This document shows, piece after piece, positions 42,453-50,252 of a DNA stretch of 64,000 nt (positions are counted from its first letter, which is position 1; every line of letters begins with the position of its first letter). The translations under genes were made by a program, and so were the position numbers. This DNA is from Solibaculum_A intestinale (GTDB lineage Bacteria; Bacillota; Clostridia; Oscillospirales; Acutalibacteraceae). The notes under the pieces are model-generated. The model was not told the origin of the DNA, did no database searches, and saw only the letters and a list, made by a program, of their open reading frames with translations. Where the stretch lies: contig NZ_JBBMFD010000014.1 in NCBI RefSeq assembly GCF_040096205.1, positions 6,739 through 70,738 of the forward strand, read 5' to 3'.

Positions 42453-43184
42453 TTAAACAGCCGCGAACAGCCCTTCGGTAAACTGCAACAGAATGTTGTG
42501 ATCGAGGACAAAGCGGAACAGGTAAGAGCTTTCGATGGTCTGGGTATTCAGGAAGGGGATGGTGTCTCCCCACAAGGTTATGGCAAACCAGCACAGCGCC
42601 GTGACACACAGCGCCATAATGGCGGCGTTTAGTAGCCCCAAGACTCCGCCCAAAAACCGGTTGACGCCCCGCACAATCGGAATGTTGACCACCAGGTTGG
42701 CCGTACGGGATAAAAGCCGGATGAGAAACCAGCCCAAAATCAGGAATACCAAAAGCAGGATACCGCGCAGCATGAGGATGACCACCGGTTTTACCACCGT
42801 GTCCACAATGGCTGCCGCCGCCGCGGCGCTTTGCCCGGCGATGGACTCCTGAATCTGCGGCGCCAAATCCTGCACCGAATAGCCAAAACTTTCGATGAGC
42901 GAGGAAAGGAAGCCAGGAAGGCCCGCAACCGCCTGCCCGATGATGTCCTCCAATTCGGTGGAGGAAACGGTGGCCAGCTGTACCTGTACCCGGTCTACCA
43001 AGGCGTTACGCAAGCCTGCGTCAAACAGCCAGTCCGCCGCCGCGAAGGAAAGAAACACCGCCGCGAAGAATACCGCAATGTTCCCCACCGTGCGGATAAA
43101 AATAGAGGTAAATCCCCGCCTTGCCGCCGACCAAATGAGCAAAAACGCCAGCGCAACGAGAATCAGATCGAGAAAAAGTCCCAT
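42453..43184 (-). CDS. CvpA-family membrane protein
   Basis: 243 residues with four hydrophobic segments (about 2-20, 30-52, 115-150 and 180-205). The N-terminus LFLDLILVALAFLLIWSAARRG matches CvpA family proteins, first described for colicin V production in E. coli and linked to envelope integrity. ATG 43184 is preferred because the longer frame begins in a region with a promoter (43318-43347). First gene of the operon cvpA-pgsA-Clp-thioesterase. Confidence 0.85.
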   Translation of the reverse strand: MGLFLDLILVALAFLLIWSAARRGFTSIFIRTVGNIAVFFAAVFLSFAAADWLFDAGLRNALVDRVQVQLATVSSTELEDIIGQAVAGLPGFLSSLIESFGYSVQDLAPQIQESIAGQSAAAAAAIVDTVVKPVVILMLRGILLLVFLILGWFLIRLLSRTANLVVNIPIVRGVNRFLGGVLGLLNAAIMALCVTALCWFAITLWGDTIPFLNTQTIESSYLFRFVLDHNILLQFTEGLFAAV

Positions 43185-43317
43185 ATCAAAAAACAGGCCC
43201 CTTTCAGGCAAAATGAGAAGTACACTTGCTTTTCTTAGACGTAGCAAAAAAGAAAAACACTGCTGATTAAAACCAACCATCGGTTTTTCCCAAAACTGCC
43301 ATAGGCGTAACAAATAT

Positions 43318-43347
43318 ACTATAGCACAATCGCCGCCGTATTTACAA
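43318..43347 (-). promoter_or_regulatory. Promoter of the cvpA operon
   Basis: Minus strand TTGTAA (complement of 43342-43347), an 18-base spacer, TATAGT (complement of 43318-43323). It lies downstream of the dnaJ terminator, giving cvpA and the following genes an independent start. Confidence 0.65.
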
Positions 43348-43393
43348 GCATATGCTGCATTTTGCCCCAAAATGTTGTAGCCTATCCCATACG

Positions 43394-43428
43394 AAAACCG
43401 GCATGCAGCCGATAGGCCGCATGCCGCA
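43394..43428 (-). terminator. Terminator of the heat-shock operon
   Basis: On the minus strand CGGCATGC and GCATGCCG (43399-43426) form an 8-bp G+C-rich stem followed by GGTTTTCG, just beyond the dnaJ stop. Confidence 0.65.
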
Positions 43429-43440
43429 CGAAGCTTCCCC

Positions 43441-44607
43441 TTAACTGATAAAATCCTTGAGCTTGTCGAAAAAGCCCTTGCGCTTTTGGTAATTGTGGTC
43501 GGAAGCGTTCGACTCGAATTCCTTGAGCAGTTCCTTTTGCTTTTCGGTCAGGTTCTTGGGGACCTCGATGGTCACCCGGACAAACTGGCTGCCCTTGCCC
43601 CGGCCGTTTAAGTGGGGAATACCCCGGTCCTTGAGCTTAAACACGTCCCCAGGCTGGGTGCCCTCGTGCACGTGGTAGCTGACTTTGCCGTCCAGGGTAG
43701 GAACCGTGATGTCCGCCCCCAGAGCCGCCTGGGAGAAGGTCAGGGGAATCTCGCACCACACATCGAACCCGTCCCGCTCAAAGAGAGGATGGGGCCGCAC
43801 GTTGACGGTAATGTGCAGGTCGCCCGCCGGGCCGCCGTTGGCGCCGTAGTCGCCCTGGCCCCGCAGGTTGACGCCCTGGCCATCGTCGATACCAGCCGGG
43901 ATAGTGACCTCCAGCCGCCGCGAACGTCGGATCTGGCCGGTGCCGCTGCAGTTTTTACAGGGTGTGTCGATGATCTTGCCCTTGCCCCGGCATTTCGAAC
44001 AGGTGCGCTGGGTCTGCATCACGCCGAAGGGGGTGCGCTGGGTCACCCGGACCTGGCCTCTGCCTCCGCATTCCGGACAGGTTTTCGGGGAAGTCCCCTT
44101 TGCTGCACCCGAACCGCCGCATTCCGGGCAGTTCTCCACCCGCGGTGCGTTTACCTCCACCTTGCAGCCCTTGGCCGCCTCCTCAAAGGAGATGGTGACG
44201 GCGGTGTTGATGTCCGCGCCGCGTCTTGGAGCGTTGGGGTTGGCAGAGCGGCTGCTGCCCCCGCCGAAGATGGAGCCGAAGATATCGCCTAAGTCCCCCA
44301 TGTCGCCGAAGTCAAAGCCGCCGAAGCCGCCGCCTCCATAACCGCCGGCGCCGTACCCGCCGCCCGCGCCATAGCTGGGGTCTACTCCGGCATGGCCAAA
44401 TTGATCGTAACGCGCCTTTTTGTTGCTGTCCGAGAGAACCTCGTAGGCTTCGTTAACCTCCTTGAACTTGGCCTCGGCATCTTTGTCGCCGGGGTTTAGA
44501 TCCGGATGGTATTGTTTTGCCATCTTGCGATAGGCCTTTTTGATTTCGTCCTCCGACGCGTTTTTTTCCACGCCGAGTACTTCGTAATAGTCGCGTTTTT
44601 GAGCCAA
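43441..44607 (-). CDS. dnaJ: Chaperone DnaJ
   Basis: Hsp40 co-chaperone, 388 residues. The J domain has the HPD motif (YHPDLNPGD, about residue 33) that stimulates DnaK. A Gly-rich/GF region is at about 75-125. Four zinc-binding repeats follow (CPECGGSG, CPECGGRG, CSKCRGKG, CKNCSGTG), then the C-terminal substrate-binding domains. The initiation codon is TTG at 44607, since no ATG fits before the J domain (AQKRDYYEVLGVEKNASEDE). It follows dnaK with a 153-base gap containing hairpins, so it may be expressed at a lower level. Confidence 0.96.
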   Translation of the reverse strand: MAQKRDYYEVLGVEKNASEDEIKKAYRKMAKQYHPDLNPGDKDAEAKFKEVNEAYEVLSDSNKKARYDQFGHAGVDPSYGAGGGYGAGGYGGGGFGGFDFGDMGDLGDIFGSIFGGGSSRSANPNAPRRGADINTAVTISFEEAAKGCKVEVNAPRVENCPECGGSGAAKGTSPKTCPECGGRGQVRVTQRTPFGVMQTQRTCSKCRGKGKIIDTPCKNCSGTGQIRRSRRLEVTIPAGIDDGQGVNLRGQGDYGANGGPAGDLHITVNVRPHPLFERDGFDVWCEIPLTFSQAALGADITVPTLDGKVSYHVHEGTQPGDVFKLKDRGIPHLNGRGKGSQFVRVTIEVPKNLTEKQKELLKEFESNASDHNYQKRKGFFDKLKDFIS

Positions 44608-44640
44608 AGTAATCCCGCCTTGTATGAAAAGTCATGGGTC

Positions 44641-44727
44641 GTGGCCGCCGGGCGGCCACATGCGTCTGCTATGTAACCGCTCTTCCATAAACAGGCGAAC
44701 GCGTAAGGAGGAAACTCCCCCTTACGC
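44641..44727 (-). other. Two hairpins in the dnaK-dnaJ gap
   Basis: GTGGCCGCC-G-GGCGGCCAC (44641-44659) is a perfect palindrome, and GCGTAAG (44701-44707) pairs with CTTACGC (44721-44727), with additional inner pairing. Neither has a T-run on the minus strand, so they look like attenuating or processing stems and not terminators. Confidence 0.5.
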
Positions 44728-44760
44728 GGTACGTCGCCCGGTTTGGTTCAAACGGGTTTC

Positions 44761-46602
44761 TTATTTCTTGTCGTCATCCACGTCGTGGAACTCTGCGTCG
44801 TAAACGTTGCCGTTTTCATCGGTCTTGGGGCCGTCGTTGGGCGTGCCGGCACCGGAGGAAGCTTGCTGCTGAGCGGCGTTATAGATTTTCTCGCCCACCT
44901 TCATCAGCGACTGCTGCAACTTCTCCTGGGCGGCCTTGATCATCTCCACGTCGGTTCCCTTGAGCGCTTCCTTGAGGGCGTCAATGTCCTTCTGGACCGC
45001 GTCTTTTTCCGCCGCATCAATCTTGTCGCCTGCTTCGGTGAGGGTCTTCTCCGCCTGGTACACCATCTGGTCGGCGGCGTTCTTCGTGTCTACCTCTTCG
45101 CGGCGCTTCTTGTCTTCCGCTGCGAACTGCTCGGCGTCCTTGACCGCTTTTTCAATGTCGTCCTTGCTCATGTTGGTATTGGAGGTGATGGTGATGTGCT
45201 GTTCCTTGCCGGTGCCCAGGTCCTTGGCGGACACATGGACGATGCCGTTTGCGTCGATGTCGAAGGTGACCTCGATCTGCGGCACGCCGCGGGGCGCGGC
45301 CGGGATGCCGTCGAGACGGAACATGCCCAGGGTCTTATTGTCACGGGCGAACTCGCGCTCGCCCTGCAGAACATGGACTTCCACGGAAGTCTGCCCGTCG
45401 GCAGCGGTGGAGAACACCTGGCTCTTCTTGGTGGGGATGGTGGTGTTGCGGTCGATGACCTTGGTCATGACGCCGCCCATGGTCTCGATGCCCAGGGACA
45501 AAGGCGTAACGTCCAGAAGCAGCAGGCCCTTAACCTCGCCGCCCAAAACGCCTGCCTGGAGCGCCGCACCGATGGCCACGCATTCGTCGGGGTTGATGCC
45601 CTTGAAGGGCTCTTTGCCGGTGAACTTCTTGATGGCTTCCTGCACCGCGGGAATGCGGCTCGAGCCGCCCACCAGAAGGATCTTATCCAGCTCGTTTACG
45701 GAAAGGCCGGAGTCCTTGAGGGCCTGGCGAACCGGGCCCATGGTGTTTTCCACCAGATCCGCGGTCAGCTCGTTGAACTTGGCACGGGTAAGCGTCATGT
45801 CCAGATGCTTCGGGCCGGTGGCGTCGGCGGTGATGAAGGGGAGGTTGATCTGGCTGGTGGTCACGCCGGACAGCTCGATCTTTGCTTTTTCCGCCGCTTC
45901 CTTTAATCGCTGCATGGCCATCTTGTCATTCGACAGGTCCACGCCGGTTTCCGCCTTAAAGTTCTGTACCATCCAGTTGATGACCCGCTGGTCGAAGTCG
46001 TCGCCGCCCAGGCGGTTGTTGCCGGCAGTGGCCAGGACCTCCTGCACGCCGTCGCCCATCTCGATGATAGACACGTCGAAGGTGCCGCCGCCCAGGTCGT
46101 AGACCATAACCTTTTGATCGGTTTCCTTATCAATGCCGTAGGCGAGCGCCGCGGCAGTGGGTTCGTTAATAATGCGCTTGACCTCCAGGCCCGCGATGGT
46201 ACCCGCGTCCTTGGTGGCCTGGCGCTGGGCGTCGGAGAAGTAAGCCGGAACCGTGATGACCGCCTCGGATACCTTCTCGCCCAGGTACGCTTCCGCGTCC
46301 GCCTTGAGCTTTTGCAGGATCATGGCGGAGATTTCCTGGGGCGTATAGGCCTTGCCGTCGATGGTGACCTTGCGGTTGGTGCCCATGTCCCTCTTAATGG
46401 AAGCGATGGTGCGGTCAGGGTTGGTGATGGCCTGGCGCTTTGCCACCTGGCCCACCATGCGTTCGCCGTTCTTAGAAAGCGCCACCACCGACGGGGTGGT
46501 ACGCGCGCCTTCCGCGTTGGTAATGACGACCGGTTCGCCGCCCTCGATGACGGCTACACAGCTGTTCGTCGTACCCAAATCTATGCCGATTACCTTTGCC
46601 AT
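44761..46602 (-). CDS. dnaK: Chaperone DnaK
   Basis: Hsp70 ATP-dependent chaperone, 613 residues. Nucleotide-binding domain: IGIDLGTTNSCVAV, VPAYFSDAQRQATKDAG, VYDLGGGTFDVSI and the GGSSRIPAVQ motif. The linker (LLLLDVTPLSLGIE) leads to the substrate-binding beta domain and helical lid, and the tail is acidic. It has the shorter nucleotide-binding domain of Gram-positive DnaK proteins. ATG 46602 is preceded by AGGAGG. Third gene of the hrcA-grpE-dnaK-dnaJ operon under CIRCE control. Confidence 0.98.
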   Translation of the reverse strand: MAKVIGIDLGTTNSCVAVIEGGEPVVITNAEGARTTPSVVALSKNGERMVGQVAKRQAITNPDRTIASIKRDMGTNRKVTIDGKAYTPQEISAMILQKLKADAEAYLGEKVSEAVITVPAYFSDAQRQATKDAGTIAGLEVKRIINEPTAAALAYGIDKETDQKVMVYDLGGGTFDVSIIEMGDGVQEVLATAGNNRLGGDDFDQRVINWMVQNFKAETGVDLSNDKMAMQRLKEAAEKAKIELSGVTTSQINLPFITADATGPKHLDMTLTRAKFNELTADLVENTMGPVRQALKDSGLSVNELDKILLVGGSSRIPAVQEAIKKFTGKEPFKGINPDECVAIGAALQAGVLGGEVKGLLLLDVTPLSLGIETMGGVMTKVIDRNTTIPTKKSQVFSTAADGQTSVEVHVLQGEREFARDNKTLGMFRLDGIPAAPRGVPQIEVTFDIDANGIVHVSAKDLGTGKEQHITITSNTNMSKDDIEKAVKDAEQFAAEDKKRREEVDTKNAADQMVYQAEKTLTEAGDKIDAAEKDAVQKDIDALKEALKGTDVEMIKAAQEKLQQSLMKVGEKIYNAAQQQASSGAGTPNDGPKTDENGNVYDAEFHDVDDDKK

Positions 46603-46665
46603 ACTGAAATTCCTCCTAAACGGTTTGATTTTCTATCTGTGAATCTATGAAAAACGCTGCGAACG

Positions 46666-47226
46666 TTAATTGGCTACCTTGACCATGCTGTAACGGATGA
46701 CCCGGTCGCCGGTTTTATAGCCCTTCTGGAAGCACTCGACGATTTCGCCGTCTCCCGCTTCCTCGTCCTCCACATGCATCACCGCATGATGCAAGGACGG
46801 GTCGAGCGTTTCGCCCACCGTGGGGATTTCCTCCACCTTGAGCTTTGCAAGGGCATCGAGAAACTGCTTGTGGATCATTTCCACACCCTTCTTAATGTCC
46901 TGCGCGTCCCCCTGGGCGGTCAGCGCCCGCTCCAGATTGTCAAGCGCCGGGAGAAACTCCGCAACCGTCGACGCCTTCGCGTCGTTCCAAGTAGCGTCCT
47001 TTTCCTTGGCGGTGCGTTTGCGGTAGTTGTCGTACTCCGCCGCCGTGCGCAGCAGCAGCTCCTTTTGCTCTTTGAGCTCCTTTTGCAGCTGCTCCACCTG
47101 CGCCTGCAACGGATTTTCCGCCTCAGGCTCCTTCGCCGTGTCCTGCTCCTGATTTTCCGCCGCTTTGTTTTGAACCGTCTCGTTTTCCGCGGCCTTCGTT
47201 TCCGCCTTTGCGTCTTTCTTTTTCAA
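46666..47226 (-). CDS. grpE: Nucleotide exchange factor GrpE
   Basis: Promotes ADP release from DnaK. About 186 residues: a Lys/Glu/Gln-rich N-terminal extension, a long coiled coil (QLQKELKEQKELLLRTAAEY), then DNYRKRTAKEKD, LPALDNLERAL, the MIHKQFLDAL helix and the beta domain ending GYKTGDRVIRYSMVKVAN. The start is placed at TTG 47226, eight bases after AAGGTGG; the upstream GTG 47238 lies within the ribosome binding site itself. The gap to dnaK is 63 bases. Confidence 0.95.
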   Translation of the reverse strand: MKKKDAKAETKAAENETVQNKAAENQEQDTAKEPEAENPLQAQVEQLQKELKEQKELLLRTAAEYDNYRKRTAKEKDATWNDAKASTVAEFLPALDNLERALTAQGDAQDIKKGVEMIHKQFLDALAKLKVEEIPTVGETLDPSLHHAVMHVEDEEAGDGEIVECFQKGYKTGDRVIRYSMVKVAN

Positions 47227-47241
47227 TGTGCGTCCCACCTT

Positions 47242-48303
47242 CTATGTTTGTTGTGAATCCGCTTGTGACCCGCCTCCTTCGTCCAGGTCCTCCGATAGGA
47301 GGTTGCCTAAACGCAGGGCGAAATATTCAAGGCTTGGGATGATTTTTGAATAATTCATCCGGCTCGGTCCGATGACGCCGATGGTGCCGCCCTCCCGGCT
47401 GCCCAGCCGGTACCGGGCGATGACCACGCTCGAACCCGACAGCTCCGGGGTGGGGCTTTCGCTTCCCAGCACCACGTTCACGCCTCCGTGGTATTGATGG
47501 AGCAACTCGGCAAGCTCCTTGCGCTTGGCTAAAAACTCCATAAGCCGCCGTACGTGCTCCCCGTCAAACTCCGGATGGATCAGCAGGTTCGCCTGGCCTT
47601 CCAGCCGTACCTGCGCCTGTGCCGCCTCGCTCGCCGTCTCGTACAGGCCGATGAGCAGCGGGGTCATGGTGAAGGCGTGTTCCCCTAAAGACGCGGCCAG
47701 CGTCTGGACAAAGGGAAGACAGATGTCCGACAGGGGCACGCCGCAGACATGTTCGGCCGTCACCCGGCGAAACCGTTCGCACAGCTCCGGGGTAATGTCC
47801 GTGTCGGTCTTAAACAGCTTCGATTTCATCATGCCCGCCGACGTGACCAGTAAAAGGATGGCTAGCCGCCGTCCCGCCGCGATCAGCTCGCATTTGAGAA
47901 TGACCGCCGTCTCGCTTTCCGGGGTGGTGGACAATGCCGCAAACCGGGTCAGCTGCGCCAATGCCAGCGACGCGTTTTCCAAAAGCCGTTCCGGGTCGTC
48001 GGCGTGTTCCTCCAGCATTGTATCAATAAACCGGCGCTCTTCCTTTGTTACCGGGGCATGGGACATAAGCTTGTCAATATACAGCCGGTATCCTTTCGGG
48101 GACGGAATCCGCCCAGCCGAGGTGTGCGGCTGCTCCAAGAGGCCAAGCTCGGAAAGCTCAGCCATGTCGTTGCGGATGGTAGCAGAGGAAACCGCTCGGT
48201 CGAGGGCCTCCTGCAACGCTTTGGAACCAACTGGTTCGCCCGTGTTGATGTAAGCCTCGATGAGAGCGGACAGCACCTTTAATTTGCGCTCACCAAGCTC
48301 CAT
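47242..48303 (-). CDS. hrcA: Heat-inducible transcription repressor HrcA
   Basis: Represses class I heat-shock genes by binding CIRCE. 353 residues: an N-terminal winged helix (LKVLSALIEAYINTGEPVGS, SSATIRNDMAELSELGLLEQ, PHTSAGRIPSPKGYR), a GAF-like middle domain and the C-terminal IGVIGPSRMNYSKIIPSLEY characteristic of the family. ATG 48303 with CTGGAGG upstream is used; the open frame to 48336 runs into the CIRCE element. First gene of the operon, so it is autoregulated. Confidence 0.96.
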   Translation of the reverse strand: MELGERKLKVLSALIEAYINTGEPVGSKALQEALDRAVSSATIRNDMAELSELGLLEQPHTSAGRIPSPKGYRLYIDKLMSHAPVTKEERRFIDTMLEEHADDPERLLENASLALAQLTRFAALSTTPESETAVILKCELIAAGRRLAILLLVTSAGMMKSKLFKTDTDITPELCERFRRVTAEHVCGVPLSDICLPFVQTLAASLGEHAFTMTPLLIGLYETASEAAQAQVRLEGQANLLIHPEFDGEHVRRLMEFLAKRKELAELLHQYHGGVNVVLGSESPTPELSGSSVVIARYRLGSREGGTIGVIGPSRMNYSKIIPSLEYFALRLGNLLSEDLDEGGGSQADSQQT

Positions 48304-48325
48304 GGTTACAAACCTCCAGACTGTT

Positions 48326-48352
48326 TTAGCACTCAATAACTTAGAGTGCTAA
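48326..48352. promoter_or_regulatory. CIRCE operator
   Basis: TTAGCACTC (48326-48334), nine bases, GAGTGCTAA (48344-48352): an exact match to the CIRCE consensus bound by HrcA. It lies between the promoter and the hrcA start. Confidence 0.98.
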
Positions 48353-48362
48353 TCTGAGTATT

Positions 48363-48391
48363 AATTTACCATTCCCGTTCTTCTTTGTCAA
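48363..48391 (-). promoter_or_regulatory. Promoter of the hrcA-grpE-dnaK-dnaJ operon
   Basis: Minus strand TTGACA (complement of 48386-48391), 17 bases, TAAATT (complement of 48363-48368), with CIRCE just downstream. Confidence 0.85.
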
Positions 48392-48423
48392 GAGGCCATT
48401 TGTAAATACTTTATGTACAAACG

Positions 48424-48462
48424 AAAAAAGGCGGCCACCCCGGTATGGGGCGGCCGCCTTTG
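48424..48462 (-). terminator. Terminator of the glycosidase/glycosyltransferase operon
   Basis: On the minus strand AAAGGCGGCC and GGCCGCCTTT pair around a 14-base loop and are followed by six T's, right after the glycosyltransferase stop. Confidence 0.85.
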
Positions 48463-48471
48463 GCATGTTCT

Positions 48472-49962
48472 TTAAACAAGGGCATAGAAGAGGGCGCTGC
48501 CGAAGGAGAAAAGCCCCACCAGAAAAACGCATGCATACTGGGGCCAGCGGATGGGTCGTTTCGCCCGCTCGGTTATCATTTGCCCGGCCAGCGCCAGGAA
48601 GAACCCGCCGCATAAAATGGCCGACGCCATATACCGCACGTCCATGGTACAGGCGTGAGGCATTTGAAAGCAGAAGTTTAAGTAAGAGGCTGCTTGCAGC
48701 AGCACGTTCCCGGCAAGCAGGGCCAGCGGGAGCCGAGGGCCCCGACCGAACCCTTTGACAAGGCAATAGACAAACGCCGCTGCAATCAGCAAAAGCATCG
48801 CCAGGTTTGCATAGACGAGAACCCAGGCGAAGGGGGCGAGGGCCTGGTAGCTGGCCTCGCCGAAGAGGGAGTTCTTGACCACGTACATGGGGATGTTGTA
48901 ATCGTCCGCCACCGACACGTAGGGAGAGCCGGTGAACTGGTCAAAAGGCAGGGAAAAGAGCCGCTGGAAAACGGAATAGTTGCCCACATACTGAAAGCTG
49001 TCCTCCGGCAGCATGGGTACGTAGCCGAAGGGCTGGCCGAAGCGCAGAAAATTGCGCACCGAGTACCATAGCCCCAGCGGCGCGCATACCGCCCCAAAGG
49101 CCGCGAACTGGCCCACCAAGCGTCCCTTTTTCCTCGATTTGAGAAACCCATACAGCAGCACGGGCGCCACCAAAATCGCCACAATGCCGCAGGAGAGCTT
49201 GGTCATCATGCCAAGCCCGATGCACAGCGCCAGCAGCAGGATGTTGCCGAAGGTCTGCCGATAGTACCACCGGATGGTAAACAAAACGGTAAGCAGGAAG
49301 AACAGGAGCATTAGAATGTCGTTGTTGATGCCGCTGCTCATGTAGAGCATGGTGGGGTGGAAGGCGGCGAAGAGAAGGGCGCACAGCTGAAAAACCGGGG
49401 AAAGACGGAAATAGGCGAGAATCTTTTGAAGCACCACTAAAATCGCCATGGAGTAGAAGACGGTCAGAAGCTGGATGTTTTCCACGCACCGTTCCACCGA
49501 GAAACCCAAAAGCAGCCCCGCCTTGACCCACAGGGCTGAGATTATATGATGAAGGGGCGGCTGGTAGAACTGCCAGTCGTCGCTCTGAGGAAGGGTTCCC
49601 TCTTCCCAGAGAAGCTGCATGTATCCCAAGTGCCCCTGACCGCCCAAGCCCTCCACGTCGTGCTGGCGGATGGTATAAGGCGTAGCGGCCATGTAAAGAA
49701 TACGGAGGAACAAGGCCCCCGCCAGCATGAGAAACACCGCCTGCTGCAAGGTAAGCTTGCCCGACAGGTACCGGGCCGCCCCCACGCAGGCGGCCGTCCC
49801 TACCAGAAGCAGCAGCACGGCCCGCCAGACGGCGCTTTGAAACAAGGTGATTTGGCTCTGGTCGAAGAAGAAAAAGAGCAAAAGGAGAATCCCGCCCGTC
49901 GCCGCCAGAAAGGGGGCGAAGCGGATGGACGGGGGAGAACCGATGGCAGTGTGCGGATTCAA
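48472..49962 (-). CDS. GT39-like membrane glycosyltransferase
   Basis: About 496 residues with around 11-12 transmembrane segments. The first external loop has RQHDVEGLGGQGHLGYMQLL and DDWQFYQPPLHHII, resembling the acidic catalytic loop of protein-mannosyltransferase/ArnT-type (GT-C) enzymes that use polyprenyl-phosphate sugars. A TTG at 49962, seven bases after AAGGAGG, is the likely start; the ATG at 50001 lies inside the preceding gene. It ends the GH35-GH51-DUF6171 operon. Acceptor and donor are unknown. Confidence 0.78.
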   Translation of the reverse strand: MNPHTAIGSPPSIRFAPFLAATGGILLLLFFFFDQSQITLFQSAVWRAVLLLLVGTAACVGAARYLSGKLTLQQAVFLMLAGALFLRILYMAATPYTIRQHDVEGLGGQGHLGYMQLLWEEGTLPQSDDWQFYQPPLHHIISALWVKAGLLLGFSVERCVENIQLLTVFYSMAILVVLQKILAYFRLSPVFQLCALLFAAFHPTMLYMSSGINNDILMLLFFLLTVLFTIRWYYRQTFGNILLLALCIGLGMMTKLSCGIVAILVAPVLLYGFLKSRKKGRLVGQFAAFGAVCAPLGLWYSVRNFLRFGQPFGYVPMLPEDSFQYVGNYSVFQRLFSLPFDQFTGSPYVSVADDYNIPMYVVKNSLFGEASYQALAPFAWVLVYANLAMLLLIAAAFVYCLVKGFGRGPRLPLALLAGNVLLQAASYLNFCFQMPHACTMDVRYMASAILCGGFFLALAGQMITERAKRPIRWPQYACVFLVGLFSFGSALFYALV

Positions 49963-49982
49963 CAGACCGCCTCCTTGCGTCG

Positions 49983-50252
49983 TCAGATGGATTCGGGCCA
50001 TTTTGACCCGTCAGGATACGGACAGGACAGGCCCTTCTTTCTTGCCCGCACCAGCACGAAACAGCCGCAGTACCGGCAGGCCCCGTCAAAGAGGGCGCCG
50101 CACTTCTGACAGACTTTCAGCCTCGCCTGATAGGCCTCGTCGCTTACACACCGTTCCTCGGGCAGGGAAGCGGCGTATTCTTCCACCGTCCGGCGGAAGG
50201 CTTCCCCGTCCGTCCGTTCCAGGCAGCGGGGGCAGGGGACCGGATGGGTCAT
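49983..50252 (-). CDS. DUF6171-type small cysteine-rich protein
   Basis: 89 residues with CPRC near the start and two further pairs, CQKC and CRYCGC, in the C-terminal half, then CPYPDGSKW. The pattern fits the clostridial DUF6171 family of likely zinc-binding proteins. Its ATG overlaps the stop of the arabinofuranosidase gene by four bases (ATGA), and the ribosome binding site of the next gene overlaps its end, so it is translationally coupled on both sides. Role unknown. Confidence 0.78.
   Translation of the reverse strand: MTHPVPCPRCLERTDGEAFRRTVEEYAASLPEERCVSDEAYQARLKVCQKCGALFDGACRYCGCFVLVRARKKGLSCPYPDGSKWPESI

Noticed and set aside
44743..46102. Two plus-strand frames (387 and 388 codons) opposite dnaK
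   Set aside because: dnaK is complete on the minus strand within a CIRCE-controlled operon.
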